Assembly: GCF_008000895.1 (NCBI RefSeq)
Contig: NZ_CP042823.1
Location: forward strand, 2,359,001 to 2,423,000
Reading direction: 5' to 3'
Length of the DNA: 64,000 bases
Source of the DNA: Methylobacterium sp. WL1
GTDB taxonomy: Bacteria; Pseudomonadota; Alphaproteobacteria; Rhizobiales; Beijerinckiaceae
Shown: in pieces, positions 49,832-58,716 of the stretch
How positions within the stretch are numbered: position 1 is the first letter of the stretch
Layout of the letters: each line of letters opens with the position of its first letter
Program-made: the position numbers and the translations under genes
The notes under the pieces: model-generated
What the model was told of the DNA's origin: nothing
Databases searched by the model: none
Seen by the model: the letters and a program-made list of their open reading frames with translations, nothing else

Positions 49832-50365
49832 TCAAGCGCTGCCGATCAGCATCCCGGCGGCCAGCACCAGCGCGCCGCCCAGCATCACCTGGAGTGCCGC
49901 GCGCCAGAACGGCGTCGCCATGAAGCGCGTCCGGATCGCCGCGATGGCGACCAGCTCGACGATCACGACCACGACGGCGAGGCTCGTGGCGAGCAGGAAC
50001 GGGTTCGGCCAGCCGGGCGGCAGCCGGTCCGGGATCGCGTAGGGCAGCGTATGGCCGAGGCCCCCCAGCGTCGTCATGACCCCGCAGACCAGGCCGCGCA
50101 TCCACGGGTCGCCCCGTCCGGTGACGCTGCCGTCGTCCGACAGCGCCTCCGTGAAGCCCATGCTGATGCCCGCCCCCACGGAGGCCGCCAGCCCGACCAG
50201 GAAGGTCGCGCCGTTATGGCCGGTGGCGAAGGCGGCGGCGAAGATCGGCGCGAGGGTCGAGACCGAACCGTCGATCAGGCCGGCGAGCCCAGGCTGGACG
50301 TAGCGCAGCGCGAAATTCCGCCGCGCTTCGGCGGCGTCGATCACGGATTCGAAGGCGGCAGCCAT
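49832..50365 (-). CDS. VIT1/CCC1-like membrane protein
   Basis: A 177-residue integral membrane protein with about five spans. FALRYVQPGLAGLIDGSVSTLAPIFAAAF and the GISMGFTEALSDDGS segment with paired acids in membrane context match the vacuolar iron transporter/MbfA membrane domain. In rhizobial MbfA this domain follows a ferritin-like domain that is missing here. A GGAG site precedes ATG 50365 (MAAAFESVID). It may export iron or manganese. It starts 65 bases upstream of the metallophosphoesterase on the same strand. Confidence 0.75.
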   Translation of the reverse strand: MAAAFESVIDAAEARRNFALRYVQPGLAGLIDGSVSTLAPIFAAAFATGHNGATFLVGLAASVGAGISMGFTEALSDDGSVTGRGDPWMRGLVCGVMTTLGGLGHTLPYAIPDRLPPGWPNPFLLATSLAVVVVIVELVAIAAIRTRFMATPFWRAALQVMLGGALVLAAGMLIGSA

Positions 50366-50610
50366 GCTCGGCACTCCTGTTTGGATTTGTTCTAATCTAC
50401 TGTTTAGAATTGATATAAACAAGCGCGCGGACGGATTTTCGCTGCGATGGCCGCGCTTTCGCCTGGGCCGCTCCGGTGCCGGGCGTGCGATCGCGTCTGT
50501 CCGATGGCCGATCGAGTTGCGTTGGCCGAGGCGCGGGGACTAGACCATGGCCGGACTAATCCGCGCTCGCCCCAATCGGGCTGCGCCGCTCCGGTCGCCA
50601 AAAGCGTTTC

Positions 50611-51396
50611 ATGAGTCTCGGCAAGCGCATCCTACGCCATCCCGTCGTTCAGCGCGCCCTCGGGCGCCTCGCGGCCGGCTATCTGCGGCTCGTGCAGGCG
50701 ACGAATCGCTTCGAGGTGCAGGCCGGCGCGGCGGCAAACGGGAGCTCCGACGAATGGATCGGCGCACATGTGCCGCTCATCGCCGGCATGTGGCACGGGC
50801 AGCATATCATGATGCCGTTCATGCGACGGCCGAGCGATCGGGTCGCGACGATCATCTCCAAGAATCCGGACGGCAACATCAACACCATCGCGCTGGAGCA
50901 TCTCGGCGTGCGCGTGATCCGGGCGTCCGGCGCTCGCGGCCGGGACCGGGCGACCGACCTGCGCGCCAAGGGCGGTGCGGAAGGGTTGCGGGCGATGCTG
51001 CGGGCCCTGAAGGCCGGCGAGTCGGTGGCGTTCAGCGCCGACGTACCGAAAGTGTCCAGGCGTTGCGATGCCGGGATCCTGACCCTCGCGCGGTTCTCCG
51101 GACGCCCGATCGTCCCGGCTGCCGTGGTCACGAGCCGGCACCTGCGCTTCGGATCCTGGGACAGGGCCTGTCTCGGTCTGCCCTTCGGCCGGGGCGCGGT
51201 GGTGCTCGGCGAGCCGATCTACGTCGCCCGCGACTGCGCCGGCGAGGAGTTCGAATCGCTCCGGCGCCACCTCGAAGCCGAGATGGACCGCGTGCACGCC
51301 CGGGCCTACGCGCTGGTCGGGCGTACCGACCGGGCGGCGCTCTATCGCAACGGGTCTCCGGCCGCAGCGGCCGCCCCGGTGGGAGACCCCGCGTGA
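50611..51396 (+). CDS. DUF374 lysophospholipid-type acyltransferase
   Basis: A 261-residue membrane-associated acyltransferase of the DUF374 group, with the HX-type motif in GMWHGQHIMMPFM and the substrate block VAFSADVPKVSRRCDAG...SGRPIVPAAVVTS. In alphaproteobacteria it commonly precedes waaA and lpxK and is presumed to act in lipid A or outer-membrane lipid synthesis. Its stop overlaps the waaA GTG by 4 bases. ATG 50611 (MSLGKRILRHPVVQ) is the natural start. Confidence 0.85.
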   Translation: MSLGKRILRHPVVQRALGRLAAGYLRLVQATNRFEVQAGAAANGSSDEWIGAHVPLIAGMWHGQHIMMPFMRRPSDRVATIISKNPDGNINTIALEHLGVRVIRASGARGRDRATDLRAKGGAEGLRAMLRALKAGESVAFSADVPKVSRRCDAGILTLARFSGRPIVPAAVVTSRHLRFGSWDRACLGLPFGRGAVVLGEPIYVARDCAGEEFESLRRHLEAEMDRVHARAYALVGRTDRAALYRNGSPAAAAAPVGDPA

Positions 51397-52724
51397 AGCT
51401 GCCGTCCGTGACCCTGCCGCTGCTGGCCTACCGGGCCGGCCTGCGCGTCGGTGAGCCGGCGCTGGCCGGGCTCCTCGCGTGGCGCGCGCATCACGGCAAG
51501 GAGGATCCGCTGCGGCTGCCCGAGCGGCGCGGGCTGCCCGGCCGGGCTCGCCCAGTCGGACCGCTCGCCTGGATGCACGGCGCCAGCGTCGGCGAAGTCC
51601 TGTCGCTGATCGGGCTTGTCGAGGGCATGATCGCCCGCGGCTTCTCGGTGCTGGTGACCACGGGGACGCGTTCGGCCGCCGAATTGATCGGGGCCCGCCT
51701 GCCTCCGGGTGCCGTGCACCAATACGTGCCGCTCGATGCGCCGCGATGGGTCGCGCGGTTCCTGGACCATTGGCAGCCCGATCTCGCCATCGTGGCCGAA
51801 TCCGAGATCTGGCCGAACACGATCTTGGAATTGGACGCCCGCGAGATCCCGCTCATCCTGGTCAACGGCCGGATGTCGGAGCGCTCGTTCAAGGGTTGGG
51901 AGCGGTGCCCGCGCACCGCCAAGGCGCTGCTCTCCCGGATCGCAATCTGCCTGACGCAGACCCAGGAGGACGGCACGCGCTACGCCAAGCTCGGCGCACC
52001 CCGGGTCAGCGTCGCCGGCAACCTGAAATTCGACTCCCAGGTGCCGCCGGTCGATCGCCAGCAACTGGCTTATCTCGACGGCATGGTCGCCGACCGACCG
52101 GTCTGGGTCGCTGCGAGCACCCATGAGGGCGAGGACAGCATCGTCGCCTACGCCCATGCCGTGCTGAAGTCGCAATTTCCGAGACTCCTGACGATCCTCG
52201 CGCCCCGGCATCCGAGCCGCGGTACGGATGCGGCCGAAGCCGCGGCCACCTACGGCCTGCGTAGCGCCCGGCGCTCCAGCGGCGGACGTCCGCATCCGTC
52301 CGTCGAAGTGTACGTCGCCGACACGATCGGTGAGATGGGCTTGTTCTACCGCCTCGCCCCGCTGGCGTTCCTCGGCGGCTCCCTGGTTCCACATGGCGGC
52401 CAGAACCCCATCGAGCCGGTTCGCCTCGATACGGCGATCCTGCACGGCGCACACACCGCCAATTTCGATGTGGTCTATCGCGCGCTCGACCGTGCCGGCG
52501 CCGCCCTGCCGGTGCGAGACGGGGTCGAGTTGGCCGTCCTGGTCGGCGAACTCTTGGGGGATCCGGCGCGTCTGGCCGGCATGGTGCAGGCCGGCCCCCG
52601 GGCGTTGGAGCCGTTCGAGGGTGCGGTCGGCCGAACGCTGGCGGTGCTGGAGCCGTTCGTGGCGCAGATGAAGCTTCAGCGGCTCGACCGCGGCGACCTC
52701 GCGCGCCCGCTCATGCGGGCCTGA
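51393..52724 (+). CDS. waaA: 3-Deoxy-D-manno-octulosonic acid transferase
   Basis: A 443-residue GT30 glycosyltransferase that transfers Kdo from CMP-Kdo to lipid IVA at the inner membrane. Blocks: WMHGASVGEVLSLIGL with the catalytic Glu, EIWPNTILELDAREIPLILVNGRMSERS, GNLKFDS, AASTHEGED, LAPRHPSR and GQNPIEPVRL. A GTG start overlaps the upstream stop, and the protein ends with 1-base overlap to lpxK, so the three genes are one transcript. Confidence 0.95.
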   Translation: MKLPSVTLPLLAYRAGLRVGEPALAGLLAWRAHHGKEDPLRLPERRGLPGRARPVGPLAWMHGASVGEVLSLIGLVEGMIARGFSVLVTTGTRSAAELIGARLPPGAVHQYVPLDAPRWVARFLDHWQPDLAIVAESEIWPNTILELDAREIPLILVNGRMSERSFKGWERCPRTAKALLSRIAICLTQTQEDGTRYAKLGAPRVSVAGNLKFDSQVPPVDRQQLAYLDGMVADRPVWVAASTHEGEDSIVAYAHAVLKSQFPRLLTILAPRHPSRGTDAAEAAATYGLRSARRSSGGRPHPSVEVYVADTIGEMGLFYRLAPLAFLGGSLVPHGGQNPIEPVRLDTAILHGAHTANFDVVYRALDRAGAALPVRDGVELAVLVGELLGDPARLAGMVQAGPRALEPFEGAVGRTLAVLEPFVAQMKLQRLDRGDLARPLMRA

Positions 52725-53695
52725 TGCGGCCACCGCGTTTCTGGACGGCGGGGGCCGACCACCCGGCCGCGCGCGCCCTCTCGCCGCTCGGCGCGGCCTA
52801 TGGAACGCTGAGCGCCCGGCGCATGAACCGCCCCGGCATCCGGGCGGGCTGCCCGGTCCTGTGCCTCGGGAATTTCACGCTCGGCGGAGCCGGCAAGACG
52901 CCTGCCGCGATCACGGTCGCGACCCTGCTCATCGAACTCGGCCGCAGGCCGGCCTTCCTGTCCCGGGGCTATGGCGGGCGCCTGGCTGGGCCCGTCCGAG
53001 TCGATCCGACCAGCCACGGGGCCGCGGATGTCGGCGACGAACCGCTGCTCCTCGCCCGTCATGCGCCGACGATCGTGTCCCGGGACCGCCCCGCCGGAGC
53101 ATCGCTGTGCCTGTCGCTCGGTGCCGATGTGATCGTGATGGATGACGGGTTGCAGAATCCGACGCTCGCGAAGGACCTCGCCTGGGCGGTGATTGATGGG
53201 GGTGCCGGCATCGGCAACGGCCGGCCGTTCCCGGCGGGGCCCCTGCGGGCACCGCTCGAAGGACAATGGTCCCATGTCGCCGGTCTGATCATGGTCGGAG
53301 ATGGGGCTCCCGGCGTCGCGATGGCGCTGGCCGCGGAGCGGCGGGGGCTGCCGGTCCACCGGGCGCGGCTGGTTCCGGATCCGGTCGGCCTGACCGGCCG
53401 GCGTTGTCTCGCCTTCGCGGGAATCGGTCGGCCTGAGAAATTCTTCGCGACGCTGCGCGGGACCGGGGCCGTCATCGCGGCTGCTCGGCCGTTTCCGGAT
53501 CATCATCCCTACCGCGAGGCGGAACTCGCCGCCCTGGCGGCCGAGGCGGACTGTCTCGGTGCGGAACTCGTGACCACCGAGAAGGACGCGGTCCGCCTGC
53601 CCGGCGCGTTCGTGGCGCGGGTCCACGTCCAGCCCGTGCGCCTCGTGCCGGACGATCCCGAGGCCCTGCGCGAGCAGATCCGCCGGGCCCTGTGA
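52724..53695 (+). CDS. lpxK: Tetraacyldisaccharide 4'-kinase
   Basis: A 323-residue kinase that adds the 4'-phosphate to the lipid A disaccharide. The P-loop lies in LGNFTLGGAGKTPAAI, and MDDGLQNPTLAKD is the conserved DDGxQ block. ATTEKDAVRL-like text (VTTEKDAVRLP) completes the family signature. An N-terminal hydrophobic helix is weak, as usual. It is the third gene of the DUF374-waaA-lpxK operon and ends 3 bases before the convergent DUF2093 gene. Confidence 0.95.
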   Translation: MRPPRFWTAGADHPAARALSPLGAAYGTLSARRMNRPGIRAGCPVLCLGNFTLGGAGKTPAAITVATLLIELGRRPAFLSRGYGGRLAGPVRVDPTSHGAADVGDEPLLLARHAPTIVSRDRPAGASLCLSLGADVIVMDDGLQNPTLAKDLAWAVIDGGAGIGNGRPFPAGPLRAPLEGQWSHVAGLIMVGDGAPGVAMALAAERRGLPVHRARLVPDPVGLTGRRCLAFAGIGRPEKFFATLRGTGAVIAAARPFPDHHPYREAELAALAAEADCLGAELVTTEKDAVRLPGAFVARVHVQPVRLVPDDPEALREQIRRAL

Positions 53696-53697
53696 CG

Positions 53698-53916
53698 CTA
53701 CGGGCGCCCGGTTTCCTTGAGCCGCGACAGGATCGCCTCGGGTGATACGTAGGCCTCTTGCCGGGCGGCGCTCCAGTAGCGCAATTCGTCCAGCGGGATC
53801 GGGTCGCCTGTGACCGCGCAGCGCACGAAGCTGCCCGGCTTGATCACCCGCATCGTGCCGTCCCCATACTGGACGACCGCCTCGCCGTTATGTCCGCGCT
53901 CGTAGCGACCCAGCAC
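53698..53916 (-). CDS. DUF2093 domain protein
   Basis: A 72-residue protein with the DUF2093 text: VQYGDGTMRVIKPGSFVRCAVTGDPIPLDELRYWSAARQEAY. It is restricted to alphaproteobacteria and typically sits beside lpxK. No mechanism is known. The two-residue (I/V)xPG...CAVTG core suggests a small beta barrel. It converges on lpxK. Confidence 0.85.
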   Translation of the reverse strand: MLGRYERGHNGEAVVQYGDGTMRVIKPGSFVRCAVTGDPIPLDELRYWSAARQEAYVSPEAILSRLKETGRP

Positions 53917-54045
53917 ATCCGCCTCCTGATCGATCCTGCCGCCCTAGATATCGGATCCGCGACAGGGGTCTAGCGGTCTGATCCGCATCACATTTTCCCG
54001 AACGCCGGCAAGCATCGCCCGGAATGGTGCACGCTGGCCGCGGAT

Positions 54046-55032
54046 TCAGGTCAGCATCGACGGGGCGGTATCGGTGGCCAGCAGGGCCCGCGCCGCGTCG
54101 GAATCGACGTGCATGCGCGCGATCAACGCGTCGGCGCTGTCGAAGCGCTCCTCGCCGCGGATGTAGCCGACGCATTCGATGGCGATCTCCCGTCCGTAGA
54201 GGTCCCCGGCGAAATCGAACACGTAGACTTCCAGAAGCGGTGCGCCGTCGTCGAAGGTCGGACGGCGCCCGTAGCTCGCCACGCCGTCGCGGATCTCGCC
54301 GGGGCCGAGGCGGACGCGCACCGCGTAGATGCCGTGGGCCAGCCCGCAATCCGGAAGCATCACGTTGGCGGTCGGGAAGCCGAGCTGGCGCCCACGCTTG
54401 TCGCCGTGACGGACCTGGCCGAGCACGAACCAGCGGTAGCCGAGCAGCGCGTTGGCCCGGGCGACGTCGCCGGCGGCCAGGGCAGCCCGGATCGCGCTGG
54501 ACGAGACCGGCTCGGTCTCGCCCGCCAGGGCGACGGGCTCGACGATCCGGCAGCCCAGGCCGGCCTCGCCACAGAGTTCGGCCAGGATCGCCGGCGTGCC
54601 CTCGCGGTTGCGTCCGAAATGGAAATCGTGCCCGACCACCACGCCGGACAGCCCCAGAGACCCTCTCAGGAAGTCGAACACGAAGGCGCGGGCGCCCGTG
54701 GCGGCAAGCGCCCCGTCGAAGCGGCGCACGACCAACCCGTCGAGGCCGAGATGCGCGAACACGATCTCCTTGGCCGCCAGCGAAGTGAGGCGGAACATCG
54801 GCGCATCGGGCGCGAAATAGGCGCGCGGATGCGGCTCGAAGGTCAGCACCGCGGACGGCCGGCCCACCTCGCGCGCCGCCGCCCGGACGTTCTCGACCAG
54901 CACGCGGTGGCCACGATGGACGCCGTCGAAATTGCCGATCGCCGCGACCGCTCCGGCGAGGGCCGGTGGGATCGGCGTATCGATGCCGCAAATCGTGAAA
55001 GGCCGCATGGCCGGTTTGTCGCCTGAGGCCAT
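54046..55032 (-). CDS. ribF: Bifunctional riboflavin kinase/FAD synthetase
   Basis: A 328-residue enzyme making FMN and then FAD. The adenylyltransferase half has AIGNFDGVHRGHRVL and VVGHDFHFGRNREG with the C-terminal SSSAIRAAL; the kinase half has RGRQLGFPTANV and LEVYVFDFAGDLYG. Length and order are standard. No FMN riboswitch was seen upstream. A second start at MRPFTICGID, eight codons in, is possible. Confidence 0.95.
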   Translation of the reverse strand: MASGDKPAMRPFTICGIDTPIPPALAGAVAAIGNFDGVHRGHRVLVENVRAAAREVGRPSAVLTFEPHPRAYFAPDAPMFRLTSLAAKEIVFAHLGLDGLVVRRFDGALAATGARAFVFDFLRGSLGLSGVVVGHDFHFGRNREGTPAILAELCGEAGLGCRIVEPVALAGETEPVSSSAIRAALAAGDVARANALLGYRWFVLGQVRHGDKRGRQLGFPTANVMLPDCGLAHGIYAVRVRLGPGEIRDGVASYGRRPTFDDGAPLLEVYVFDFAGDLYGREIAIECVGYIRGEERFDSADALIARMHVDSDAARALLATDTAPSMLT

Positions 55033-55328
55033 CGATTCGGGGTCGGAGACTCGGAAGGGTCGGATGAGAAAGAGGCGCCTGCGCGGTTCGCGTCAGGCCC
55101 GACAGCGCCGGACCCTGCCGAAAGCCGTCCGGAGGGTCAAGCGACCTCCCCGCCCTGTGACGACGCAGGGGCGGTCTGCGAAAGACACACCCGCAGATTA
55201 ACGGCTTCGCAATGCGGCGGGCCTATTTTAAATGCTGTGCAGCGCGGCTATTTTGCGGCGTTAGTGAAGCGTTCATCTTTCCGGGAGCCGCCGCGGCTTC
55301 CCGCCGGGCAATACGGAGCAGTTGGTCT
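55033..55328. promoter_or_regulatory. Divergent control region of ribF and cheY
   Basis: The 296-base gap carries AT-rich patches (CCTATTTTAAATGC, CGGCTATTTTGCGG) likely to be in the cheY promoter, and a GC hairpin GGGAGCC...GGCTTCCC at about 55281-55300 in the cheY leader. No consensus sigma site was recognised. Confidence 0.4.
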
Positions 55329-55712
55329 ATGGCTCTCGATCTGAGCATGCCGATCCTCGTTGTCGACGATTACCAGACGATGGTCCGAATCATTCGGAAT
55401 CTATTGAAGCAGCTTGGCTTCGAAGAGGTCGATGACGCATCGGATGGTACGGCGGCACTGGCTCGCCTCAAGGACCGCAAGTACGGCCTGGTCATCTCCG
55501 ACTGGAACATGGAGCCAATGACCGGCTACGAGCTGCTCCGGCACGTGCGGGCCGACGAAAATCTTCGGACGACGCCGTTCATCATGGTGACCGCCGAATC
55601 GAAGACCGAGAACGTCATCGCCGCCAAGAAGGCTGGCGTGAACAATTATATCGTCAAGCCGTTCAATGCGGCGACGCTCAAGTCCAAGATCGAGGCGGTC
55701 TGCGGGAACTGA
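55329..55712 (+). CDS. cheY: CheY-type response regulator
   Basis: A 127-residue single receiver with every key residue: acid pair in VVDDYQTM, phospho-acceptor Asp in VISDWNMEP, Thr in MVTAES and Lys in IVKPFN. The WNMEPMTGYELL and NNYIVKPFNAATLK text is closer to chemotaxis CheY than to other single-receiver regulators. ATG 55329 (MALDLSMPILVVDD) gives the usual N-terminus. CheZ follows immediately, supporting a motor-switch role. Confidence 0.93.
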   Translation: MALDLSMPILVVDDYQTMVRIIRNLLKQLGFEEVDDASDGTAALARLKDRKYGLVISDWNMEPMTGYELLRHVRADENLRTTPFIMVTAESKTENVIAAKKAGVNNYIVKPFNAATLKSKIEAVCGN

Positions 55713-55822
55713 TGATTTCCGTGGCACGTCCAACGCGCCCTCCGGCAAAGCCGCCGGCACGCCGGAAGGCGCCCAAGAGCGATGCCGCCGGCATCGCTGC
55801 TCGCCGATCCCAGGAGGAGAGC

Positions 55823-56356
55823 ATGTCGTCAGCCGCCGCGCGACAGCCCGATATGCGGTTCCGTGAACCGCACGCCGTGATCTCCGAGTTAATCGAGATC
55901 GCGGATTACATCGCCCATTTGCGCGAAGAGATCGGTGCGCTCCGGGCGAACGAGATGAGCCGCGACCGGATTCCCATGGCGCATGAGGAACTCGGCAGCG
56001 TCGTGGTCGCGACCGCCGGGGCCACCAACACGATCATGGAGGCCGCGGAGGCGATGCTCGGCCTCCCGGACGGGCCTGGCTACCGGGATGCCGTCGAAGA
56101 GCGAATCAACACGATCTTCGAAGCCTGCGCCTTCCAGGACATCACCGGCCAGCGCATCGCCAAGGTCGTGGAGGCCCTGCGGCTGTTCGAACAGCGGCTC
56201 GCCCGCTTTGTCGGCGCCGTGAAGGCCCGGGATGCATCCTCCACCGACCCGGCCGAAACGGCTCGCCGCGCCCGCGCGGAGGACCTCCTTCTCAACGGCC
56301 CCCAGGCCGTCGAGGAAACTCCGTCCCAGAACGACATCGACGCCCTGTTCGCCTGA
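55823..56356 (+). CDS. cheZ: Protein phosphatase CheZ
   Basis: A 177-residue helical phosphatase that dephosphorylates CheY-P. The catalytic block FQDITGQRIAKVVEAL includes the Gln that acts in CheZ, and the C-terminus SQNDIDALFA resembles the CheY-docking tail. ATG 55823 has a strong AGGAGGAGAGC site and was chosen; an ATG at 55712 overlapping the cheY stop would add 37 basic, Pro/Ala-rich residues. Pairing with cheY supports the call. Confidence 0.9.
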   Translation: MSSAAARQPDMRFREPHAVISELIEIADYIAHLREEIGALRANEMSRDRIPMAHEELGSVVVATAGATNTIMEAAEAMLGLPDGPGYRDAVEERINTIFEACAFQDITGQRIAKVVEALRLFEQRLARFVGAVKARDASSTDPAETARRARAEDLLLNGPQAVEETPSQNDIDALFA

Positions 56357-56477
56357 CCGGCTCCGGCTCCGGCCCCGGTCGGTCCGGCGCCCATCGACGC
56401 GAGTCGGTCGGGCGGGTTAGATCGCCCTCGGCAACCTGATGCCGAGGGCGGTGTCGAAGGAAAGTTCCGGCCAAGGC

Positions 56478-57263
56478 ATGGCGGCGCAAAACTGGTCCGA
56501 GCTGACGACGGACGACCTCAACCGGCGCGACATGCGGCGGGTGATCGCGGTGCTGCCGGTGGCCGCCATCGAGCAGCATGGGCCGCACCTCCCGCTCGGC
56601 ACCGACGCGATCATCGCCGACGGCTACCTCGACCGTGTGCGCACGCGTGTGCCGCACGACCTCGACGTGCTGCTGCTGCCGGTGCAGGTCATCGGCAAGT
56701 CCGACGAACACGACGCGTTTCCCGGCACGCTCTCGCTCGATACCGGGACGGCCCTGGCGGCCTGGACCGGGATCGGCACCGCCATCCATCGCGCCGGCTG
56801 CCGCAAGCTGGTGATCGTCACGAGCCACGGCGGCAACAGCGCCCTCATTGATCTCGTGACCAGTGATCTGCGCGCGCGATTCGACATGGTCGCGGTCACG
56901 ACGTCCTGGGCCCGGTTCGGCTATCCCGACGGCCTGTTTCCCGCTGACGAGATCGCCCACGGCATCCATGCCGGTGGCATCGAGACCGCACTGATGTTGG
57001 CGCTGCGGCCGGATCTGGTGCGGACTGACCGGATCGCGGATTTTCCACCTCGCAGCCGCGCGATGATCCGGGATTTCACCCATCTCCGCGCCGGCCGGCC
57101 AGCCGCCTTCGCCTGGAAGGCAGGCGACCTGCACCCGTCCGGAGCCATGGGGGATGCCCGGCTCGGCAGTGCCGAGGCCGGTCACGTGGCCCTTGATCAC
57201 GGCGCCGCCGCTTTCGTGGAACTACTGCGGGACGTGGCGCGGTTCGAGCTGGATCCGGCGTAA
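56478..57263 (+). CDS. Creatininase-family amidohydrolase
   Basis: A 261-residue metal-dependent hydrolase. The metal-binding blocks VAAIEQHGPHLPLGTDA, VTSHGGNSALID and GIHAGGIETALML are those of the creatininase family (creatinine amidohydrolases, MftE-like peptidases, formamide hydrolases). Substrate cannot be assigned: no pqq, mycofactocin or creatine genes are adjacent. ATG 56478 (MAAQNWSELT) follows CCAAGGC; a start 13 codons upstream is less typical. Confidence 0.87.
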   Translation: MAAQNWSELTTDDLNRRDMRRVIAVLPVAAIEQHGPHLPLGTDAIIADGYLDRVRTRVPHDLDVLLLPVQVIGKSDEHDAFPGTLSLDTGTALAAWTGIGTAIHRAGCRKLVIVTSHGGNSALIDLVTSDLRARFDMVAVTTSWARFGYPDGLFPADEIAHGIHAGGIETALMLALRPDLVRTDRIADFPPRSRAMIRDFTHLRAGRPAAFAWKAGDLHPSGAMGDARLGSAEAGHVALDHGAAAFVELLRDVARFELDPA

Positions 57264-57334
57264 CCGGCGCGGACGTGCCGCCGAAAGGTCCGTTACGCGC
57301 CGTGCAGCATATGCCGGCGCCGAGAGGCCCGGCC

Positions 57335-58051
57335 ATGAAAGTCGTCGCGTTGATCTCCGTCGCCCTGTTGCTCGCCGCCGGACGTCCGGCCGCGGCGCTC
57401 GAGCGGCCCGTCGTCGTCGAACTCTTCACCTCGCAGAGCTGCTCCTCCTGCCCGCCCGCCGAAGCGCTGATCGGGCGGCTCGCGCATGAAGGTGCGGACG
57501 TGCTGCCGCTGGCCTTCCACATCACCTACTGGAACCACCTCGACTGGCGCGATCCCTACTCCCTGCCCGCCGCCACCGAGCGGCAGGCTGATTACGCAGC
57601 CCGGTTGGGCAGTTCGAACTACACCCCGCAGGCCGTCATCGACGGACGCACGGCCGTTGTCGGCTCCGACGAGGCCGGCCTGCGGGCCGCCGTGGCACAG
57701 GCCCGGCGTGCCGGGATGGCGGTCGGAGTTACGCTGTCCCGCGACGGTGCCGGCCTCGCCGTCCGGGTCGGAGCTGGAAGCGGAACAGGCCGGGTCCTGC
57801 TAATTGGCTTCGATCCGAGCCATACCAGCCGGGTCTTGCGCGGCGAGAATGCCGGCCGCACGCTCGAACATGCTAACGTCGTCCGCTCGATCCGGGATCT
57901 CGGAGCGTGGTCCGGCGCCGCCATGATGTTCGAGGCCGCTGCACCTGCGGGTGAGACGGCGGCCCTCCTGGTGCAAGCGACCGACGGCCGTATCCTGGGC
58001 GCGGCCCGCCTGGGCGAACGCGTCGCCAGCGCCGCGGAGATGCCGCAATGA
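57335..58051 (+). CDS. DUF1223 thioredoxin-like exported protein
   Basis: A 238-residue protein with a signal peptide (residues 1-22, ending PAAALE). The mature N-terminus has a thioredoxin-like motif, FTSQSCSSCP with Cys36 and Cys39, followed by FHITYWNHLDWRDPYS, the DUF1223 hallmark. These proteins are probably periplasmic thiol enzymes of unknown substrate. The ATG at 57335 (MKVVALISVALL) is required for the signal sequence. A downstream ECF sigma gene starts soon after its stop. Confidence 0.87.
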   Translation: MKVVALISVALLLAAGRPAAALERPVVVELFTSQSCSSCPPAEALIGRLAHEGADVLPLAFHITYWNHLDWRDPYSLPAATERQADYAARLGSSNYTPQAVIDGRTAVVGSDEAGLRAAVAQARRAGMAVGVTLSRDGAGLAVRVGAGSGTGRVLLIGFDPSHTSRVLRGENAGRTLEHANVVRSIRDLGAWSGAAMMFEAAAPAGETAALLVQATDGRILGAARLGERVASAAEMPQ

Positions 58052-58158
58052 TGCTGGCGATGCCCGGCGTCGCGGGATGCGGATGGGCCCTGGCGCCCGA
58101 CTCCAACCCCGCGCTAGACTCCGGCCATGCCGGGGAATGGATCGGCGGCGGAGCCCGG

Positions 58159-58716
58159 ATGGCGCTCGAAGGTGAATTGGCCGCTCTGATGGCGGCGGCG
58201 CAGGGTGGCGACGCGGCCGCATATCGCGCCTTGCTCAAGGCGTGCCTGCCGGTGGTCTCGTCGATCGCCCGTGCTCAGGGCGTGCGCGGCGAGGCCGTGG
58301 ACGACGTCGTCCAGGACACGCTGATGACCGTGCATCGGGCTCGGGCCAGCTACGATCCCGCGCGGCCGTTCCTGCCGTGGCTGCGCGCCATCACCCAGCG
58401 CCGGGCGATCGATCGCCTGCGCCGGACCGGGCGCCGGCCCCGCGAGGTTCACGATCCGATCGCCTACGAGGCGGAGGCCGATCCCGGTCCCGCGCCGGGC
58501 CAGGGTCTGGAGGCGCGCGACCGCGCCGCCGCCCTTGCGCGTGCGGTCGCCTCGCTGCCGGACGGGCAACGGCAGGCCGTGGAACATCTCGGCCTGCGGG
58601 AGCTGTCGTTGGATGAGACCGCGGCCCTGACCGGGCGCAGCAAGGGCGCGCTCAAGGTCAACCTTCACCGGGCGCTCAAGGCCCTGCGCGCCAACCTGAT
58701 GCAGGAGCGGCGCTGA
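58159..58716 (+). CDS. ECF sigma factor
   Basis: A 185-residue extracytoplasmic-function sigma factor: region 2 includes VDDVVQDTLMTVHRARASYDPARPFLPWLRAITQRRAID, and region 4 LSLDETAALTGRSKGALKVNLHRAL. Its last base is shared with the start of the NrsF-type anti-sigma gene, so the pair is a regulator/inhibitor unit. ATG 58159 has GGAG seven bases upstream and fits family length; an ATG at 58048 would add 37 residues and overlap the DUF1223 stop. Confidence 0.9.
   Translation: MALEGELAALMAAAQGGDAAAYRALLKACLPVVSSIARAQGVRGEAVDDVVQDTLMTVHRARASYDPARPFLPWLRAITQRRAIDRLRRTGRRPREVHDPIAYEAEADPGPAPGQGLEARDRAAALARAVASLPDGQRQAVEHLGLRELSLDETAALTGRSKGALKVNLHRALKALRANLMQERR

Noticed and set aside
54046..55328. 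FMN riboswitch upstream of ribF
   Set aside because: No conserved RFN-element segments were recognisable in the 296-base gap.
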